From: Brachyspira hampsonii 30446
GTDB lineage: Bacteria > Spirochaetota > Brachyspiria > Brachyspirales > Brachyspiraceae
Assembly: GCF_000316195.1 (NCBI RefSeq)
Contig: NZ_JH994110.1
Span: forward strand, 760,537-824,536
Direction: 5' to 3'
Length of the DNA: 64,000 nucleotides
Every line of letters begins with the position of its first letter. Position 1 is the stretch's first letter. The notes below the pieces were generated by a model. The model made no database searches and was not told the DNA's origin. It was given only the letters and a program-made list of their open reading frames with translations. The translations under genes and the position numbers were made by a program. Positions 48,969-58,611 of the stretch are shown in pieces.

Positions 48969-49872
48969 TTATACTTAAACCTGTAATTCTGCTTATATCT
49001 TCATTACTCATATTCATTTTTTTTTAAATTTAATGCTATGTCTTTTGCTTTATTTATTTCTCCTTGCTCTATTCCTTCTTTAATTCCTTCTCTTATTCCT
49101 TCTTCTTTACCTAGTCTTCTTTCCTCATCAAGCATTATTTGATTGCCGTATAAATAAGCCTCTTTTTTTCGTATTTCATCATCATTAATCTGCTTTTTAC
49201 AAAATTATTATATTTTTTCTGTACTTCTTCCATTATAGGTTTTTCTTTTACTATTTCAGACATAGACGCCTCCAAATTTTTACTTGTAAATATTTTGATC
49301 CAATAATTTAAATCTTTAGATAATACATTTTTCTTAAATTTTTTTAATTCTATTATATGTATTTGCAAATGATCAGTGAGAAGTTTTTTATTATTCATCT
49401 CATAAAGCATATAGCATGAATGTATATTTTTAGTTTTATCTAAATTAAAATTTAATAGATTTATACTTATTACAGGGGTAAGCTCATCATATCTTTCACC
49501 ATGTTTTAATAATTTACTATAATTAGCAGCCCAATAATAAAGTATGCGTTCTGGAAATCTTGAATTACCTTGTAATTGTATCTCTATTATAACAACAGAA
49601 CCATTTTGGGTAATACACTTGACATCAAGGCGTCTGCCCACCTTCGGTGCTATAGTCTATTTTAAATTCTTATTCTTTTTTAAATTAAAAGGAGTTAATA
49701 TTTCCACAGAACGAAATGTTTTCATATTAGCATTAAGCATTATAGAATTGATAAAGTCCAAAAGTATAGATTCGCTGCTGCCTTTATCAGTAAAGAGATA
49801 TCTTATAAAATAATCATTCAAAGGATTGAAATATTTTATTTTTGTGGTATTTAATTTTTTAATCATATACAT
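48949..49872 (-). pseudogene. Rpn-family recombination-promoting nuclease, decayed
   Basis: The frame can be followed from MYMIKKLNTTKIKYFNPLND (49872) through an in-frame TAG at 49657-49659, DVKCITQNGSVVIIEIQLQG with the PD-(D/E)xK acidic residues, YYWAANYSKLL and IHIIELKKF. A deleted A in the A-run at 49194-49198 moves it to DDEIRKKEAYLYGNQIMLDE, then the Gly/Glu-rich EEGIREGIKEGIEQG. An extra A in the run at 49017-49025 shifts it again before NMSNEDISRITGLS and the stop at 48949. This is the Rpn (PD-(D/E)xK nuclease/putative transposase) family, common in Brachyspira. Three lesions make it inactive as sequenced. Confidence 0.85.
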
Positions 49873-49934
49873 ATTATACTAATAAAGAATGTATTTGTCA
49901 AAATTTACAGTTATAGTTATTAAGTATGAAATTT

Positions 49935-50201
49935 TTATAAAAAATAATTAGCTGCAAATATTATTAAAGCCAGAATAATACTGTATATTAAAGACATTTT
50001 TATTTTGATAGATTTAAGAAAATATATAACTAAAAATAAAGCAAAAATTAATGCAGCAATAAAATAATATCTTTTAATACCTTCATTTACTATTATTAAA
50101 CTTATAGAAGCTACAAGATTGCTAATCATAATTATTCTTACCAATATAAGCTGAATTGTTATAGCAAGTATATCATCATTATCCGGTTCTTGATTATTCA
50201 T
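49935..50201 (-). CDS. Small membrane protein
   Basis: Protein of 88 residues with three hydrophobic stretches (about 10-40, 47-62 and 68-86) after an acidic N-terminus (MNNQEPDNDD). No family recognised. It lies 27 nt downstream of ftsA, where ftsZ would be expected in many bacteria. Confidence 0.65.
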   Translation of the reverse strand: MNNQEPDNDDILAITIQLILVRIIMISNLVASISLIIVNEGIKRYYFIAALIFALFLVIYFLKSIKIKMSLIYSIILALIIFAANYFL

Positions 50202-50228
50202 ACTTTACTGCCTGCTATAATGAATATT

Positions 50229-51476
50229 TTATTTAAAAAATTCAGAAAAAGGATTTTTAAAGTTGAATTTAAATTTACCTTTTTCAGAAGTTTTTTTATG
50301 AGGTATATTTACCTGAGTAGCCTCATCTAAACTCATCATAAGTATTCCAATAACAGCTGAATATGCAGGGTTATTTGCTATATCTCTTATTCCTTCAATT
50401 TTATCAGGCACACCTATTCTGGCACTAATAGGGGCAGCACCTTTAACGGCAGTTTGATAGGCCTTAGCAAGTTCTACCAATCCCGGAAGCAATGCCCCTC
50501 CTCCTGTAAATACCATTCCTGCAGAAAGAGAATCAATATACTTCATTTTATTTAATTCTTTTCCGCATAAACTGAAAATTTCTTCTACTCTAGGCTGTAT
50601 AATTTCAGTTAAAACTCTTTTAGGTATAGTACGCATTTGTCCGCTTGCAGTAGGCACTTCAATAATTTCCTTTTCTCCAACCATATCTATAAATGCAAAA
50701 CCATGATCTCTTTTTAATCTTTCAGCAGAAGGTATTGTGATTCTTAGACCTTCGGCTATATCATTAGTTATATGCTGACTTCCTACAGGTATAACAGCAG
50801 TATGCCAAACAGAACCTTCCAAATATACCATAATAGAAGTAGTAGAATGTCCTATATCAAATACCACTACGCCAAGCTCTTTTTCATCTTCAGTAAGACA
50901 TGCTTCAGAACTTCCTCTTATATTAACTATAAAGTCCTTTCCTGAAAAACGCATTTTATTTAAAGTTTTTCTTAAATGTTCGCTTACATGTTTAAGCCCT
51001 GTTATGATATGCACTTTAGTTTCAAGTCTTGTTCCGGACATACCTACAGGATTTTTTATTTCATCTTGTCCGTCCAAGGAATATTCCTGTTCTATAGCTT
51101 CTATTATTTCTCTGTCAGCAGGTATTAGTATATTTTTGGCACTTTCTAAAACTCTTTCTATTTCGGCAGGGGTAACTTCTTTGTCTTTAGTATTAACACC
51201 TATTACACCTTTACTGTTTAATCCTTTTATATGATCTCCGCCTATTGCGGCAATTATATCAGGAGCTTGTAATCCGGCCATATGTTCAGCTTCATTTATA
51301 GATTTTTCTATAGCATTGGCAGCTGCATCTATATTGATAATAACTCCTTTTTTGATGCCTTCGCTTTCGCTTTCGCCTATACCTATAACATCTAATTTAT
51401 CATTATTAACACGGGCAATGACAGTTTTTATTGATGCACTTCCTGCATCTAATCCTGCTAAGATTGGCTCTTTCAA
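50229..51476 (-). CDS. ftsA: Cell division protein FtsA
   Basis: Protein of 415 residues. It has the actin-fold nucleotide motifs LDAGSASIKTVIARV, VVVFDIGHSTTSIMVY and FTGGGALLPGLVELA, plus the SHS2 (1C) domain at about 80-165. The C-terminal amphipathic helix (KFKFNFKNPFSEFFK) would anchor the Z-ring to the membrane. Length is normal. No ftsZ is adjacent; the neighbours are a small membrane protein and a lipoprotein. Confidence 0.96.
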   Translation of the reverse strand: MKEPILAGLDAGSASIKTVIARVNNDKLDVIGIGESESEGIKKGVIINIDAAANAIEKSINEAEHMAGLQAPDIIAAIGGDHIKGLNSKGVIGVNTKDKEVTPAEIERVLESAKNILIPADREIIEAIEQEYSLDGQDEIKNPVGMSGTRLETKVHIITGLKHVSEHLRKTLNKMRFSGKDFIVNIRGSSEACLTEDEKELGVVVFDIGHSTTSIMVYLEGSVWHTAVIPVGSQHITNDIAEGLRITIPSAERLKRDHGFAFIDMVGEKEIIEVPTASGQMRTIPKRVLTEIIQPRVEEIFSLCGKELNKMKYIDSLSAGMVFTGGGALLPGLVELAKAYQTAVKGAAPISARIGVPDKIEGIRDIANNPAYSAVIGILMMSLDEATQVNIPHKKTSEKGKFKFNFKNPFSEFFK

Positions 51477-51595
51477 GTTTAAACTCCTAAATAATAATAT
51501 TATGTTAATATTCTCGGTAAAAATAAAAGTATGATTAATGATTATTTTTTATGATTTTATTATGGTTTAATTAAATTAATATATAACTTATTAAA

Positions 51596-52093
51596 TTATA
51601 AAATAACCCATTTATTGTTTTCATAAGACATTACGAATGTTTGTCTTGCTTTTGAAGTAGTATCTTCTACTCTGTCATAAACAGATGAATCGGCATCTAT
51701 ATAAGCCTTTTTTCCTTCTAATTTTATATCATAAACTTTTTCTATTTTAGTTTCAAATTCAAAATCTAATGAAGGATCGCTTTGTACATACTCATCAGCA
51801 TTTTTTATATTTCTGCTTTTTCTTAATACTTCTTTGTAATTTGTAGAATAGAATTTTTCATAAGCTATCCTCACGCTATCTTGATTATAAGGCAATGAGT
51901 AAAACTCTTTCAAAGATGATAAAGCTAGATTTTTTAATTTATCTTCATCATATTTTTTTACTTCTACATTTTCTTTAAAATCTTCATCTTTTAGAATTAT
52001 TTCAACTCTTTTAATATTTTCTTTATTATTACTGCTGCTGCATGATATTGAGGATAATATAGCAAATGATATTAATAATATATATTTAAACAT
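51596..52093 (-). CDS. Lipoprotein, unknown function
   Basis: Protein of 165 residues. The lipoprotein signal ends LSSISCSSS, with the Cys at about 19. The mature part ends in ARQTFVMSYENNKWVIL, which resembles the C-terminal strands of NTF2-like/DUF4878 secreted domains. It lies 3 nt downstream of the exported protein at 52097, in an operon with it. Confidence 0.75.
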   Translation of the reverse strand: MFKYILLISFAILSSISCSSSNNKENIKRVEIILKDEDFKENVEVKKYDEDKLKNLALSSLKEFYSLPYNQDSVRIAYEKFYSTNYKEVLRKSRNIKNADEYVQSDPSLDFEFETKIEKVYDIKLEGKKAYIDADSSVYDRVEDTTSKARQTFVMSYENNKWVIL

Positions 52094-52096
52094 TTA

Positions 52097-52768
52097 TTAA
52101 AGTCCTTCCAATATAGATTTTCTTGTATTTTGAGGCGGCATAGCTTCTTTTTCTTTTATTCTTGTATCTGATGTTGTTGTAACATTATTCATATCTATAT
52201 ATTTTACAACACTTGGTCTTTCTAATATTATTCTTATATCTCCATTCTGCCAAGCTACTGTATTGGCATTTAGGAAAGCTCCTTTAGAGTATTTGGCATT
52301 TAAAGCAGATAATAATTCAAGAAAATCAACCTGATTAGGCTGAAAATTTATGGTTATAGAATATAAAGCATCATTTTTAAATATAAAATATCCGCTTTTA
52401 TAAAATTTATTTTCTTCTAAAGCAAGGAATGTAGCACTTTCTTCAGAATTCAAATCTACAGTACCTGTCATATATTGTTTAGGTAAAGTCATAGTATTAT
52501 CGCTTAATATAGCATTTATTGTGTCTTGTCTTGTTGCTCCTAAAGTAATGTTTTTAAATCCTGTTATAGGAGTATCTATTACAGCAGGTTTTCTGCCCAT
52601 TATAGCATCATTAGTTATATATTCATCATTATTCTGATTATTTTCTTCTGTTGTTTGTGTATTATTTTGTGTGTTATTTTGAGGCGGAATATAAGCATCA
52701 TTTGTTGCATATTGAGAAAATAAACTGTATCCAAATACAAATATCAAAATAAATATATATTTTTTCAT
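52097..52768 (-). CDS. Exported protein, unknown function
   Basis: Protein of 223 residues with a signal peptide (about 1-19, GYSLFSQ). An Asn/Gln/Thr-rich linker (about 30-50) precedes a compact domain with ITLGATRQDTINAILSD and YFIFKNDALYSITINFQPNQ. No family recognised. First gene of a two-gene unit with the lipoprotein at 51596. Confidence 0.72.
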   Translation of the reverse strand: MKKYIFILIFVFGYSLFSQYATNDAYIPPQNNTQNNTQTTEENNQNNDEYITNDAIMGRKPAVIDTPITGFKNITLGATRQDTINAILSDNTMTLPKQYMTGTVDLNSEESATFLALEENKFYKSGYFIFKNDALYSITINFQPNQVDFLELLSALNAKYSKGAFLNANTVAWQNGDIRIILERPSVVKYIDMNNVTTTSDTRIKEKEAMPPQNTRKSILEGL

Positions 52769-52889
52769 TTTTTATCCCAAATTTTTTATTTTATTCTTTT
52801 AATAAAACCTTATAAATACAATGTTGTTATATAGTATCGGTTATATTTTATTTCAAAATAGTAAATTTATTTTGCTGTTTTTTTATATT

Positions 52890-53151
52890 AGACCTGTTTC
52901 AAAACTACTTGACAAACAATTTTATGAGTTTATTATTTTATGCTAAATTAAATAATATTAATAACAATTTAATTAAATATTTTATATGTTGTATAAATTG
53001 TATGTTTAAGCTAGAAAATGCAGTTCTTTTGGTTATTTTATACCAATAAAAGAACTGGGGTTTGGCACGACTGTGTGCTTCGCAGCAAAGCCCCAACTAT
53101 AATTTAAAAATATTAAATAAATATTAATAAATTTAGTTTTGAAACAAGTCT
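52890..53151 (+). mobile_element. MITE-like element, copy 3 (262 bp)
   Basis: Its ends are AGACCTGTTTCAAAACTA and TAGTTTTGAAACAAGTCT (one mismatch), with ATT duplicated at 52887-52889 and 53152-53154. The first half matches copy 1 (reverse strand) around GTATGTTTAAGCTAGAAAATG. The GC-rich core differs: TGGGGTTTGG pairs roughly with CAAAGCCCCA. Non-coding. It is inserted in the 52769-53275 intergenic stretch, which otherwise shows nothing. Confidence 0.85.
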
Positions 53152-53275
53152 ATTATTCTTTAAAATTATGCAATTAAGGCTTATTAATTTAATTAAAAAA
53201 ATTTGAAAAAATTATGAAATATATTATATTATTATTTATAAAATGGTTTTTAGGAAATTAATCGGGAAATTAATT

Positions 53276-53959
53276 ATGAATAAATACAATAGAGTTACAA
53301 TAGTTTGCGGTCATTATGGTGTTGGGAAAACTACTTTTTCTATTAACTATAGTATGTATATTAGAAATTTTACATCTAAAGATATTTATATTGCTGATTT
53401 AGATGTTGTGAACCCTTATTTCAGATCCAGAGAACATTCTTCGTATTTAGAAGAAAAAAATATAAAAGTTATAGGAAGCTACCTTCCGCGGTCAGGTTCT
53501 GATTTACCTGCGGTTTCTGCTGAAGTTTATTCTATTTTCGATAGAAAAGATATTATAGGGATAATTGATATGGGTGGCAATTCAGCAGGCAGTTTATCAT
53601 TTGCTTCTTTTCGTGATAATGTTGATATTAATGAAACGGATGTTTTTTTTCTTTTTAACGCTAACAGAAAAGAAAATTCTGATTTTGAATCGGCATTAGG
53701 GCATTTATTAAGTATAGAGGCAACACTTGGATTAAATGTAACTGCTATAGTAAATAATACTCATTTAATGGATGAAACTTCTTTTGATGATATAGAAAGA
53801 GGAGAAAATATAGCGTATAATTTATCTAAAGAGAAAAATATTCCGATAAAATTTACTTGTATTAACAGCAAATTTTATCGTAACAATTCTAAAATATCGA
53901 CTAAATATGATTTATTTGTAATTGATTATGATATAAAAAAGATAGGAAATATTATATAG
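53276..53959 (+). CDS. ParA/MinD-like P-loop ATPase
   Basis: Protein of 227 residues from the ATG at 53276. Walker A is GHYGVGKTTFSINYS; DLDVVNPYFRSRE follows, and the Walker B-like strand is IIGIIDMGGNSAGSLS. The deviant Lys typical of ParA/MinD is absent, so it may belong to a CobQ-like subgroup. Cytoplasmic. It is 7 nt upstream of an unrecognised gene, with which it is likely co-transcribed. An in-frame ATG at 53243 lacks a ribosome-binding site. Confidence 0.82.
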   Translation: MNKYNRVTIVCGHYGVGKTTFSINYSMYIRNFTSKDIYIADLDVVNPYFRSREHSSYLEEKNIKVIGSYLPRSGSDLPAVSAEVYSIFDRKDIIGIIDMGGNSAGSLSFASFRDNVDINETDVFFLFNANRKENSDFESALGHLLSIEATLGLNVTAIVNNTHLMDETSFDDIERGENIAYNLSKEKNIPIKFTCINSKFYRNNSKISTKYDLFVIDYDIKKIGNII

Positions 53960-53966
53960 TTGATTT

Positions 53967-54728
53967 ATGGATTATGGTAATGTCAGATTATATGAGATAG
54001 CCTCTATGTTATCACCTAGCGTATATGAAACTATATTCTATAGTCAGTATCAAGGGCGTTCGGATAAGGATGCCTTGATTTTAGATGATGAAACATTTGA
54101 GAGATGTCATGTATCTGATAATGTTTATAAGAATTTTCTATTTTCTAATGCTGCAAGGCTTGGAAAAAGTATTGATTATGTAGGTCTTAATCAGATGCAT
54201 AGTGCGGTAATAGAAGATATGAAAATAACTGAAAATGACATATCTGTAAAATTAAATGATATTATTTTAACTAATTTGGCTAATACTTTAATAGATATAA
54301 AATCTATGGATGTAAGATTGGAGCCTTTTTATATTACTTTGTTATTTAAAGGTATAAATTATTATTCTAATAACTATATAGATGAGAATGAAAAATTAAT
54401 ACCTATTGATGAAAGCCCTGTAAATTCTATATATCGTCAGGATCAATTATCTTTTATTAATGACAAGCATATAGATATAGTAATTTCAACGCAGTATATA
54501 GATAATAAATTAAAATATATTATAATAAATTGCAGCAATATTGAAGTTGTTGAGTCTGCTAAAGATACTTGGAAAAATATTTTTAAAAATGACTTTTCTA
54601 TGCTTTATGAATATTTTCAAAATATTAGAAAGTCTAGTAATTTGATAATAGAAGGAACTGTTTATAAAACTATAATATCAGGATATGAAAAATTTATGGA
54701 TGATTTCATAGATTTAGATGATTTTTAA
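53967..54728 (+). CDS. Conserved protein of unknown function
   Basis: Protein of 253 residues, soluble, with no motif I recognise. It opens MDYGNVRLYEIASMLSPSVYET and ends in an acidic DDFIDLDDF tail. It sits between a ParA-like ATPase and a heptosyltransferase with tight spacing (7 and 24 nt), so it is probably part of one transcript. A partner role with the ATPase is possible but not shown. Confidence 0.72.
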   Translation: MDYGNVRLYEIASMLSPSVYETIFYSQYQGRSDKDALILDDETFERCHVSDNVYKNFLFSNAARLGKSIDYVGLNQMHSAVIEDMKITENDISVKLNDIILTNLANTLIDIKSMDVRLEPFYITLLFKGINYYSNNYIDENEKLIPIDESPVNSIYRQDQLSFINDKHIDIVISTQYIDNKLKYIIINCSNIEVVESAKDTWKNIFKNDFSMLYEYFQNIRKSSNLIIEGTVYKTIISGYEKFMDDFIDLDDF

Positions 54729-54752
54729 TTATATTTTATAATTTGATTTTTT

Positions 54753-55733
54753 ATGGAAAATATTAAAAACTTACTTATACATTCTCCTAATTGGCTTGGA
54801 GATATAATTATGTCTATGCCTGCTATTCATTTAATAAAAGAAAAATATGAAGGCATAAAAATTACTGTAATGGCAAAAAAATCTATGTTTGGAGTTTTTG
54901 AGGCTTCTGATTTAGTTGATGAATGTTTGGAAGTAAAAAGATTTCCTCATTTGAGAAAATATCATTTTGATGCTGCTTTGATTCTTCCTAATTCATTTGA
55001 AAGTGCTTTTAGAGTATTCGGGCATGGTATAAAAAGGCGTATAGGTTATAAGGCTGATTATAGAAATTTTATGCTTACAGATGCAGTTGATAGAAAAGAA
55101 GTTAGGTGGATACATACATCTGATTATTATGTTAATTTGCTTAAAGCTATTGGAATAAATGAACAAAGACCTAGTATTAAATTAAAAATAAAAGAAGATA
55201 TATTAAATAAAGCAAAAGATTATCTAAAAACTGTGAATCCTAATAATAAAAAAATATTTGCTTACGGCATAGGAGCAACTAACAGTGTAGGTAAGATTTG
55301 GAAAGAGGAGTATTTTGCAGAAGCTGCTAATTATTTGTCTAATAAATACGATGCTCTTACTTTATTTATTACTACCCCTAATGAAAAAGAGATATCTGAT
55401 AAAATATCAGCAATGCTTTTAAAAGAGCCTATAATACCTTATATGTCATTAGATATGATAGCTGGTATTTTAAGTTTATGCGATGGTTTTATAGGCAATG
55501 ATTCAGGGGCTATGCATGTAGCTTCTATAGTTGGGATACCGACTTTAGCATTATATTTTGCAACACCGGCATATCAAAATTTTCCTATTGGAATTAATAG
55601 CCAAATAATAGAAAAAAAGCCGGATAATCCTGCATGTATATGCGGCGGTAAAAAATGCAAATTAGAAACATTTGAATGCCGTGAGGTTATAAAGCCCAAT
55701 GAGGTTATAAGCAAATTTGAAGCAATGATATAA
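54753..55733 (+). CDS. LPS heptosyltransferase-like glycosyltransferase (GT9)
   Basis: Protein of 326 residues. The GT9/WaaF hallmarks are NWLGDIIMSMPAI at the N-terminus, the donor-site segment GIGATNSVGKIWKEEYF near 180, and GNDSGAMHVASIVGIPTLALY near 255. A Cys-rich stretch (ACICGGKKCKLETFEC) near the C-terminus may bind a metal or be structural. It adds heptose or a related sugar to lipooligosaccharide, which fits a genome with an lpxC. It is convergent with the protease-like gene, 6 nt apart. Confidence 0.9.
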   Translation: MENIKNLLIHSPNWLGDIIMSMPAIHLIKEKYEGIKITVMAKKSMFGVFEASDLVDECLEVKRFPHLRKYHFDAALILPNSFESAFRVFGHGIKRRIGYKADYRNFMLTDAVDRKEVRWIHTSDYYVNLLKAIGINEQRPSIKLKIKEDILNKAKDYLKTVNPNNKKIFAYGIGATNSVGKIWKEEYFAEAANYLSNKYDALTLFITTPNEKEISDKISAMLLKEPIIPYMSLDMIAGILSLCDGFIGNDSGAMHVASIVGIPTLALYFATPAYQNFPIGINSQIIEKKPDNPACICGGKKCKLETFECREVIKPNEVISKFEAMI

Positions 55734-55739
55734 TTTATG

Positions 55740-56750
55740 TTATCGAATATGAAATTTACTTCTGTTTTGTTTGCCGTTTATTAAAGTATTTTTTATCCAA
55801 GAACTATTATCATTCATAGGAATCCATCTTCTCTCTTCAGCTCTATAATGCCAATCTTTATCTTCCTGATAATATATTTGTATTGTGCTGCCCTCATGTA
55901 TATTTAGTATTTCATTATCATGATAGTTAAATTCATCATAATCTGTACATGATTTCTGTCCCATTTCTGAATAATATTCATTTAGCGACATTAATAATTC
56001 ATTTAGTTTATCATCCATTTCTTTAACATTAAGTCCTAATTTTTTAGCCTCTCTTATAGTAATAGGGTAGTTATGAGAAGGATAAGCAGAATTAAGCGAA
56101 TTTGATATATTATCTATTAATTTTTGATCTTTCATGTGATATGATAAAATATCTTTACATAACTTTATTGAAAGGCTTGAAGCTCTATCTACAGCCCCCA
56201 AAACTAAAGGGTGTATATATTTGTATATATGTTCATAAGGATTATTATCATTATTATTTGACTGCTCTTTCCATAACTTTATAACCCTAGCCAATTCGTC
56301 CTGACTGACATATACAAGACTATTATCTTTATTTACAGGGGATAATTCATGCTGAAGAGAAGTATCTACAGCAGTTATAAATGCTAAAGGACCCATTTGT
56401 ATCTCATCAGCCCCCAAACAAAGCATTGTAGCAGCACTTGCAGCTTCTAAAGGCAGCAAAGCCACAACTTTTTTGGCAGACTCTCTAAGAAGATGTACTA
56501 TTCTTAAAGAGGCCTGTCCACTTCCGCCGGAACTTTTTATGAAGAAGTATATTTTATCGCATTTTCCTATATGTTTAAGTATATCAGAGAGTACAATTAC
56601 ATCATTTTGGCATACACTTCCTCCATTAGAGTTCCAATATGAAAGTAATGGGGCATCAAGCTGTTTTGTAATTTTATTAATAATCTCTTGAGTTTTAGAA
56701 AATAATATAGGCGGTTTAATAGTTTTTGCCTGGGATTTCTTATCAGCCAT
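55740..56750 (-). CDS. ClpP-fold serine proteinase of SDH/SppA type
   Basis: Protein of 336 residues without a signal peptide. The core reads IYFFIKSSGGSGQASLRIV, then PLEAASAATMLCLGADEIQMGPLAFITAVD, the pattern of SDH-type Clp-fold proteinases with the likely nucleophile Ser in AASAAT and the GP-D segment. A predicted catalytic Lys is not obvious to me. The C-terminal 90 residues are an extension of unknown fold ending in a basic segment (INGKQNRSKFHIR). Confidence 0.8.
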   Translation of the reverse strand: MADKKSQAKTIKPPILFSKTQEIINKITKQLDAPLLSYWNSNGGSVCQNDVIVLSDILKHIGKCDKIYFFIKSSGGSGQASLRIVHLLRESAKKVVALLPLEAASAATMLCLGADEIQMGPLAFITAVDTSLQHELSPVNKDNSLVYVSQDELARVIKLWKEQSNNNDNNPYEHIYKYIHPLVLGAVDRASSLSIKLCKDILSYHMKDQKLIDNISNSLNSAYPSHNYPITIREAKKLGLNVKEMDDKLNELLMSLNEYYSEMGQKSCTDYDEFNYHDNEILNIHEGSTIQIYYQEDKDWHYRAEERRWIPMNDNSSWIKNTLINGKQNRSKFHIR

Positions 56751-56854
56751 AGTGCAAACCTCATTTTTAATTTACATAATTACATTTTTGCGTAATATTC
56801 TATATTAATAATAGATAATGTCAAATATTGATTTATTTTTTTGATTAAATTTGC

Positions 56855-56883
56855 TTGACAAATTAAGAAATTTAGTGTATAAA
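56855..56883 (+). promoter_or_regulatory. Strong sigma-70 promoter of flaA
   Basis: TTGACA (56855-56860) and TATAAA (56878-56883) with 17 bp between. AAGGAG at 56914-56919 is the ribosome-binding site. No sigma-28-type box is seen. Confidence 0.85.
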
Positions 56884-56930
56884 AGTTATATTATTATGCT
56901 TATTAATTAGTACAAGGAGTGCAATAAATT

Positions 56931-57896
56931 ATGAAAAAGTTATTCGTAGTATTAACTTCAATTTTTATCGCTGCATCTGCTTACGGTTTAACAAACTCAA
57001 CTTTGATTGATTTTGCTTTAACAGGTAACGCTGATAACTTACAAGCTGGAGAAGGTGATACAAATGAATTAGTTCCAGTTGCAGAAAATCTTTATAATGA
57101 TAACTGGGTAGTATGGTTGAATGAATCTGCTAGATTAACAGAAAATCGCAGAAATTCTTATGTTACTAACGTAGATAGTAAAGGTAACAATGGTGCTTGG
57201 GAAGCTGGTAAAGTTCTTGGTATAAGAGTACATTTCCCATTAGCAGGTTGGAACAGCTATGCTTTAGTAAAACCAGTATATGAACTTGAAATGTATGGCG
57301 GTACTGACGGTACTAAATATACAGAAGGTAAAGGTGTTATACATAATGTCGGCGAAATTAAATCTATAAGCTCTTGGATTTACGGACGCAATTTCTTAGT
57401 TAGCTATTTTGTAAACTTACAAAATGAATACGGTCAATTAAAATCTTATCCTATGGGTACTGTTTACTTCAATGGTTGGAGACAAGTAAGATGGGAAAAC
57501 AGAGAATATTTACCTAATGTTCGCGACAGAGTATTAGTAAGAGAACCTCTTTACCCTAGAATGATCCCTTCTATCAAATTAGATTCTTTAGGTTTCTACA
57601 GAACTAAAGATACAGTTGGAGGAGATTTCATCACTTATGTTAAAGATGTAACAGTTGAGTACGATGTAGTAGTTGTTGATGCTGAAGAAGATATCGATGA
57701 TGAAGGTACTTGGCAGATCTTAAAAACTGAAAATGACAGAAAACAAGCTATAGAAGCTGCTAGAATACGCGAGCAAGCTGAATTAAGAGCTCTTGAACAA
57801 AGACGTATAGGTGACGGTACTGAACAAGAACAAGGTGCTGCTGCTGATAACGGTGCTGCTGCTGATCAAGGTGCTGCTGAAGAACAAGCTCAATAA
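56931..57896 (+). CDS. flaA: Flagellar filament outer layer (sheath) protein FlaA
   Basis: Protein of 321 residues. A signal peptide (cleavage near SAYG, residue 19) is followed by the FlaA domain with [60 protein letters not shown] and [21 protein letters not shown]. FlaA covers the core of spirochaete periplasmic flagella. The C-terminus is an Ala/Gly/Glu/Gln-rich tail with GAAAD repeats. C-ending codons such as AAC and TAC are more frequent than in the neighbours, as expected for high expression. Single gene with a consensus promoter and terminator. Confidence 0.97.
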   Translation: MKKLFVVLTSIFIAASAYGLTNSTLIDFALTGNADNLQAGEGDTNELVPVAENLYNDNWVVWLNESARLTENRRNSYVTNVDSKGNNGAWEAGKVLGIRVHFPLAGWNSYALVKPVYELEMYGGTDGTKYTEGKGVIHNVGEIKSISSWIYGRNFLVSYFVNLQNEYGQLKSYPMGTVYFNGWRQVRWENREYLPNVRDRVLVREPLYPRMIPSIKLDSLGFYRTKDTVGGDFITYVKDVTVEYDVVVVDAEEDIDDEGTWQILKTENDRKQAIEAARIREQAELRALEQRRIGDGTEQEQGAAADNGAAADQGAAEEQAQ

Positions 57897-57934
57897 TTAA
57901 ATTAGTTTGGAAATAAAAGGCTAATTAATAGATT

Positions 57935-57966
57935 AAGGGGAAACTTGATAGTTTCCCCTTTTTTTA
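57935..57966 (+). terminator. Terminator of flaA
   Basis: AAGGGGAAAC (57935-57944) pairs perfectly with GTTTCCCCTT (57951-57960), then TTTTT. Confidence 0.92.
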
Positions 57967-58025
57967 TTGTATTTTTTTATATTTTAGAATATAATTTTAT
58001 TAAAATTATATTTAAGGAGTTATTT

Positions 58026-58589
58026 ATGAGATTAATGAAAGAACCTCTAATAAATAAAGATGATACCCTATATATTTGTATTGATGAACAGGCTAAATTA
58101 ATTCCTGCTGTATATGATGCTGATACTGTTATAAAAAATACTAATATGCTTTTTAGAACTGCTGATATGCATAATATTCCTGTTTTAGTTACAGAACAGT
58201 ATCCTAAAGGTCTTGGCGGTACTGATGAGAAAGTTAAGTTTCCAAAAAATTATAAGCTTTTTGCTAAGGAATATTTTAGTATATTTGGTACTGAAGATTT
58301 TGTAAATGAGTTTAATTCTATCAATAAAAATAATATTGTAGTTTTTGGTATAGAAACTCATGTTTGTGTTTATTACAGTGTTGTTCATTTACTAGAGAAT
58401 GGATATAATGTATATGTTGTTGCTGATGCCTGCTCTTCTAGAACTAAAGAAAGTAAAGATATAGCTTTAAAACAAATGGCTAATCTTGGTGCTAATATAG
58501 TAACTACAGAGATGATAATGTTTGGTCATATAGAAAATTGTAAGGTTTCTTGTTTTAAAGATGTTAGTAAATTATTAAAAGATAATTAA
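58026..58589 (+). CDS. Isochorismatase-family cysteine hydrolase
   Basis: Protein of 187 residues from the ATG at 58026, with AAGGAG 6 nt upstream; an earlier in-frame start at 57945 lies inside the flaA terminator and is rejected. The catalytic triad is D20 (ICIDEQAKL), the Lys in VTEQYPKGLG and Cys in FGIETHVCVYYSV. Family members hydrolyse nicotinamide, isochorismate or other amides; the substrate is not evident. It is followed 22 nt later by tpiA. Confidence 0.88.
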   Translation: MRLMKEPLINKDDTLYICIDEQAKLIPAVYDADTVIKNTNMLFRTADMHNIPVLVTEQYPKGLGGTDEKVKFPKNYKLFAKEYFSIFGTEDFVNEFNSINKNNIVVFGIETHVCVYYSVVHLLENGYNVYVVADACSSRTKESKDIALKQMANLGANIVTTEMIMFGHIENCKVSCFKDVSKLLKDN

Positions 58590-58611
58590 TATATAATTTA
58601 GGAGAAATAAA

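Noticed and set aside
49627-49657. GC-rich patch in the Rpn gene as a foreign insertion
   Set aside because: The flanking parts of the protein are in the same frame across it; only an in-frame TAG separates them, so a nonsense change is enough.
57945-58025. N-terminal extension of the isochorismatase-like protein
   Set aside because: It would start inside the flaA terminator, and AAGGAG precedes the ATG at 58026.
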